From the NCBI GenBank assembly GCA_002362385.1, contig DEUB01000047.1, positions 1-42,872 on the forward strand: a stretch of DNA of 42,872 bases, given 5' to 3'. The stretch is from Lachnospiraceae bacterium UBA3273. GTDB lineage: Bacteria > Bacillota > Clostridia > Lachnospirales > Lachnospiraceae. The translations under genes were made by a program, and so were the position numbers. Below, one piece after another: positions 41,706-42,872 of this stretch. Numbering within the stretch: position 1 is the first letter of the stretch; the number at the start of each line of letters is the position of its first letter. The notes below the pieces were generated by a model that was not told where the DNA came from, did not search any database, and was given only the letters and a program-made list of their open reading frames with translations.

Positions 41706-42689
41706 CTATACAACGCTGCTGTATTTTATCATAAGCAGTTCGACACTCATAACATCCCCGACTTTTCCCGTTTTCACATCCTCCTCCGCCTTAACGCAGT
41801 CCTCTAAAGCCCTGCGCAGGACCGAACGTTTGAAACGGGCCGCCTGGTCCATATACTTTCCCGCAATAAACGGCGCAACTCCCATTTTTTCACTGATCGC
41901 GCGTTTGTCGTAACCCTTTTCCCGCAGCATCTTTGCCTGGAGCAGCATATTGAACTGCCTTGAGATCAAAAAGAGAATGCGCATGGGCGGCTCCTTTAAT
42001 GCCAGCAGATCGTAATAGAGCTTTAAGGCCTGTTCCTTCTTTCCCGCAGAAATATAATTGATCATATCAAAAATCCTGTTGGAAAGCCGCTCCGTACAGA
42101 TAGTATCAACATCCGAGACTGTGATCCTGCCTCTTTTGAGACCGTAACAGATGCATTTTTCCAGTTCCTTCCGGATATTTTCCATATCCGTTCCCGTTTT
42201 GTACAAAAGGCGGGCAGCGGCGGCCCTGTCCATTTCCATACCTTCTTTTTTTACAAGTCCCAAAACCCACCGGGTCAGGGTATTCTCATCCTGCTCCCCG
42301 AATTCGCAGGCATAGCCCTTCTCCTTTACCAGCTTAAAGAGTCTGTTTCGTTTATCCACTTCCTTTTCGCTGAATACAAAAAAGGTCGTAAGGGATGGCT
42401 CCTTTAAATAATCCGAAAGCACGTCGGATCCGCCTTTAAACATCCCGCTGTTTTCAATGACAATGACCCTGCGTTCCGCCAGAAAGGGCATGGTTTCCGA
42501 AAGGTCTACAAGTTGGGACTGATTGATATCCTTTCCCTCAAAACAGGAAAGATTCATGGCATCCCCGTCTCCCAACAACGCCTTTTTTAACTTATCCCGA
42601 TACTGGCTGCGAAGATAATCCTCGCTCCCGTAAAGCAGATACATCTGTTTGAAATTACCCGTTTTGACATCCTCATTGATCCGCTGCAC
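41706..42689 (-). CDS. holA: DNA polymerase III subunit delta
   Basis: A 327-aa clamp-loader delta subunit that opens the beta clamp. Landmarks: KQMYLLYGSEDYLRSQYRDKLKKALLG near the start, the FPFLAERRVIVIENSG-type ATP fold region (MPFLAERRVIVIENSGMF), and the conserved LLFLISRQFNMLLQAKML and VAPFIAGKYMDQAARF in the C-terminal collar. The GTG at 42689 is chosen because AGGAG lies 5 bases upstream; an in-frame TTG at 42722 is rejected. It heads the row holA-41157 gene-yqeY. Confidence 0.92.
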   Translation of the reverse strand: MQRINEDVKTGNFKQMYLLYGSEDYLRSQYRDKLKKALLGDGDAMNLSCFEGKDINQSQLVDLSETMPFLAERRVIVIENSGMFKGGSDVLSDYLKEPSLTTFFVFSEKEVDKRNRLFKLVKEKGYACEFGEQDENTLTRWVLGLVKKEGMEMDRAAAARLLYKTGTDMENIRKELEKCICYGLKRGRITVSDVDTICTERLSNRIFDMINYISAGKKEQALKLYYDLLALKEPPMRILFLISRQFNMLLQAKMLREKGYDKRAISEKMGVAPFIAGKYMDQAARFKRSVLRRALEDCVKAEEDVKTGKVGDVMSVELLMIKYSSVV

Positions 42690-42807
42690 AATTTCTCCTA
42701 AAACCGGAAGATCCGGTACCAACCTTTATATCCATATCATAACAGACAGTCGCCGTCGTCTGTCATAACAACCGCAAAATATAGTTTCACAACCGCTGTC
42801 ATATAAG

Positions 42808-42834
42808 AGTATATCACATTTTTTTATATGTCAA
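42808..42834 (-). promoter_or_regulatory. Possible promoter of the holA operon
   Basis: TTGACA (42829-42834) and TATACT (42808-42813) on the minus strand, but only 15 bases apart, shorter than optimal. Confidence 0.35.
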
Positions 42835-42872
42835 AACAGAATATTTTCTTGTTTGTGTCAACACTTTATTGG

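Overview
The window looks like a core chromosomal segment of a low-to-mid GC Clostridia, most likely a Lachnospiraceae gut anaerobe. Reasons: strong AGGAGG ribosome binding sites with frequent TTG/GTG starts, sigma-A promoters of TTGACA-17-TATAAT type, a T-box leader, a class D beta-lactamase lipoprotein, an ECF sigma/DUF4179 anti-sigma pair, and a 'multiple monosaccharide' ABC transporter. This is inference from gene content; no rRNA, tRNA, insertion sequence, prophage or CRISPR array was seen.

Layout. 0-1.3 kb: a small unknown gene and two tandem ribbon-helix-helix (RHH) repressor paralogs with duplicated operator-like sites. 1.5-4.5 kb: aldo/keto reductase, a membrane-anchored family 3 glycosidase-like protein with a degenerate active site, and its long leader. 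4.6-5.8 kb: an 18-bp tandem repeat, a LUD-domain protein and the first copy of a large palindromic repeat. 5.8-10.1 kb: threonine/lysine branch operon (ACT regulator, homoserine dehydrogenase, ApgM-like enzyme, aspartokinase). 10.3-14.6 kb: CPBP protease, two unknowns, a DUF4143 ATPase with a 40-bp-period repeat in its control region, and an OXA-type beta-lactamase. 14.6-23.2 kb: sugar regulon (ROK repressor, mutarotase, PfkB kinase, NagB-like protein, ABC permease, ATPase and binding protein). 23.3-26.7 kb: anti-sigma/ECF sigma pair, an XRE membrane regulator and a cell-wall amidase. 26.9-29.5 kb: CMD protein, cupin, MerR and LysR. 29.7-31.6 kb: glyA with a folded leader and a small membrane protein. 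32-33.7 kb: lipid kinase and PAP2 phosphatase, followed by the second palindromic repeat. 34-36.2 kb: T-box-controlled aspS. 36.2-42.7 kb: glycosyltransferase, mutY, 5'-nucleotidase, DUF1653 protein, yqeY and holA.

Two signals stand out. First, two copies of a ~112-bp structured core (5654-5765 and 33790-33900, about 92% identical, with a compensatory base-pair change) each sit at the exact centre of a ~60-bp inverted repeat whose arms are different at the two loci. Both lie between convergent genes. This looks like an undescribed family of hairpin-borne intergenic elements or giant bidirectional terminators. Second, the aspS T-box carries what reads as an Asn (AAC) specifier rather than Asp, and the AspRS has the His typical of non-discriminating enzymes, which suggests tRNA-dependent asparagine supply controls aspS.

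Other regulatory structure includes a transcription terminator that contains the next gene's ribosome binding site (40606-40666), a hairpin that sequesters the ribosome binding site of the sugar ATPase gene, and a leader in front of the GH3 gene where a short ORF ends inside a perfect hairpin.
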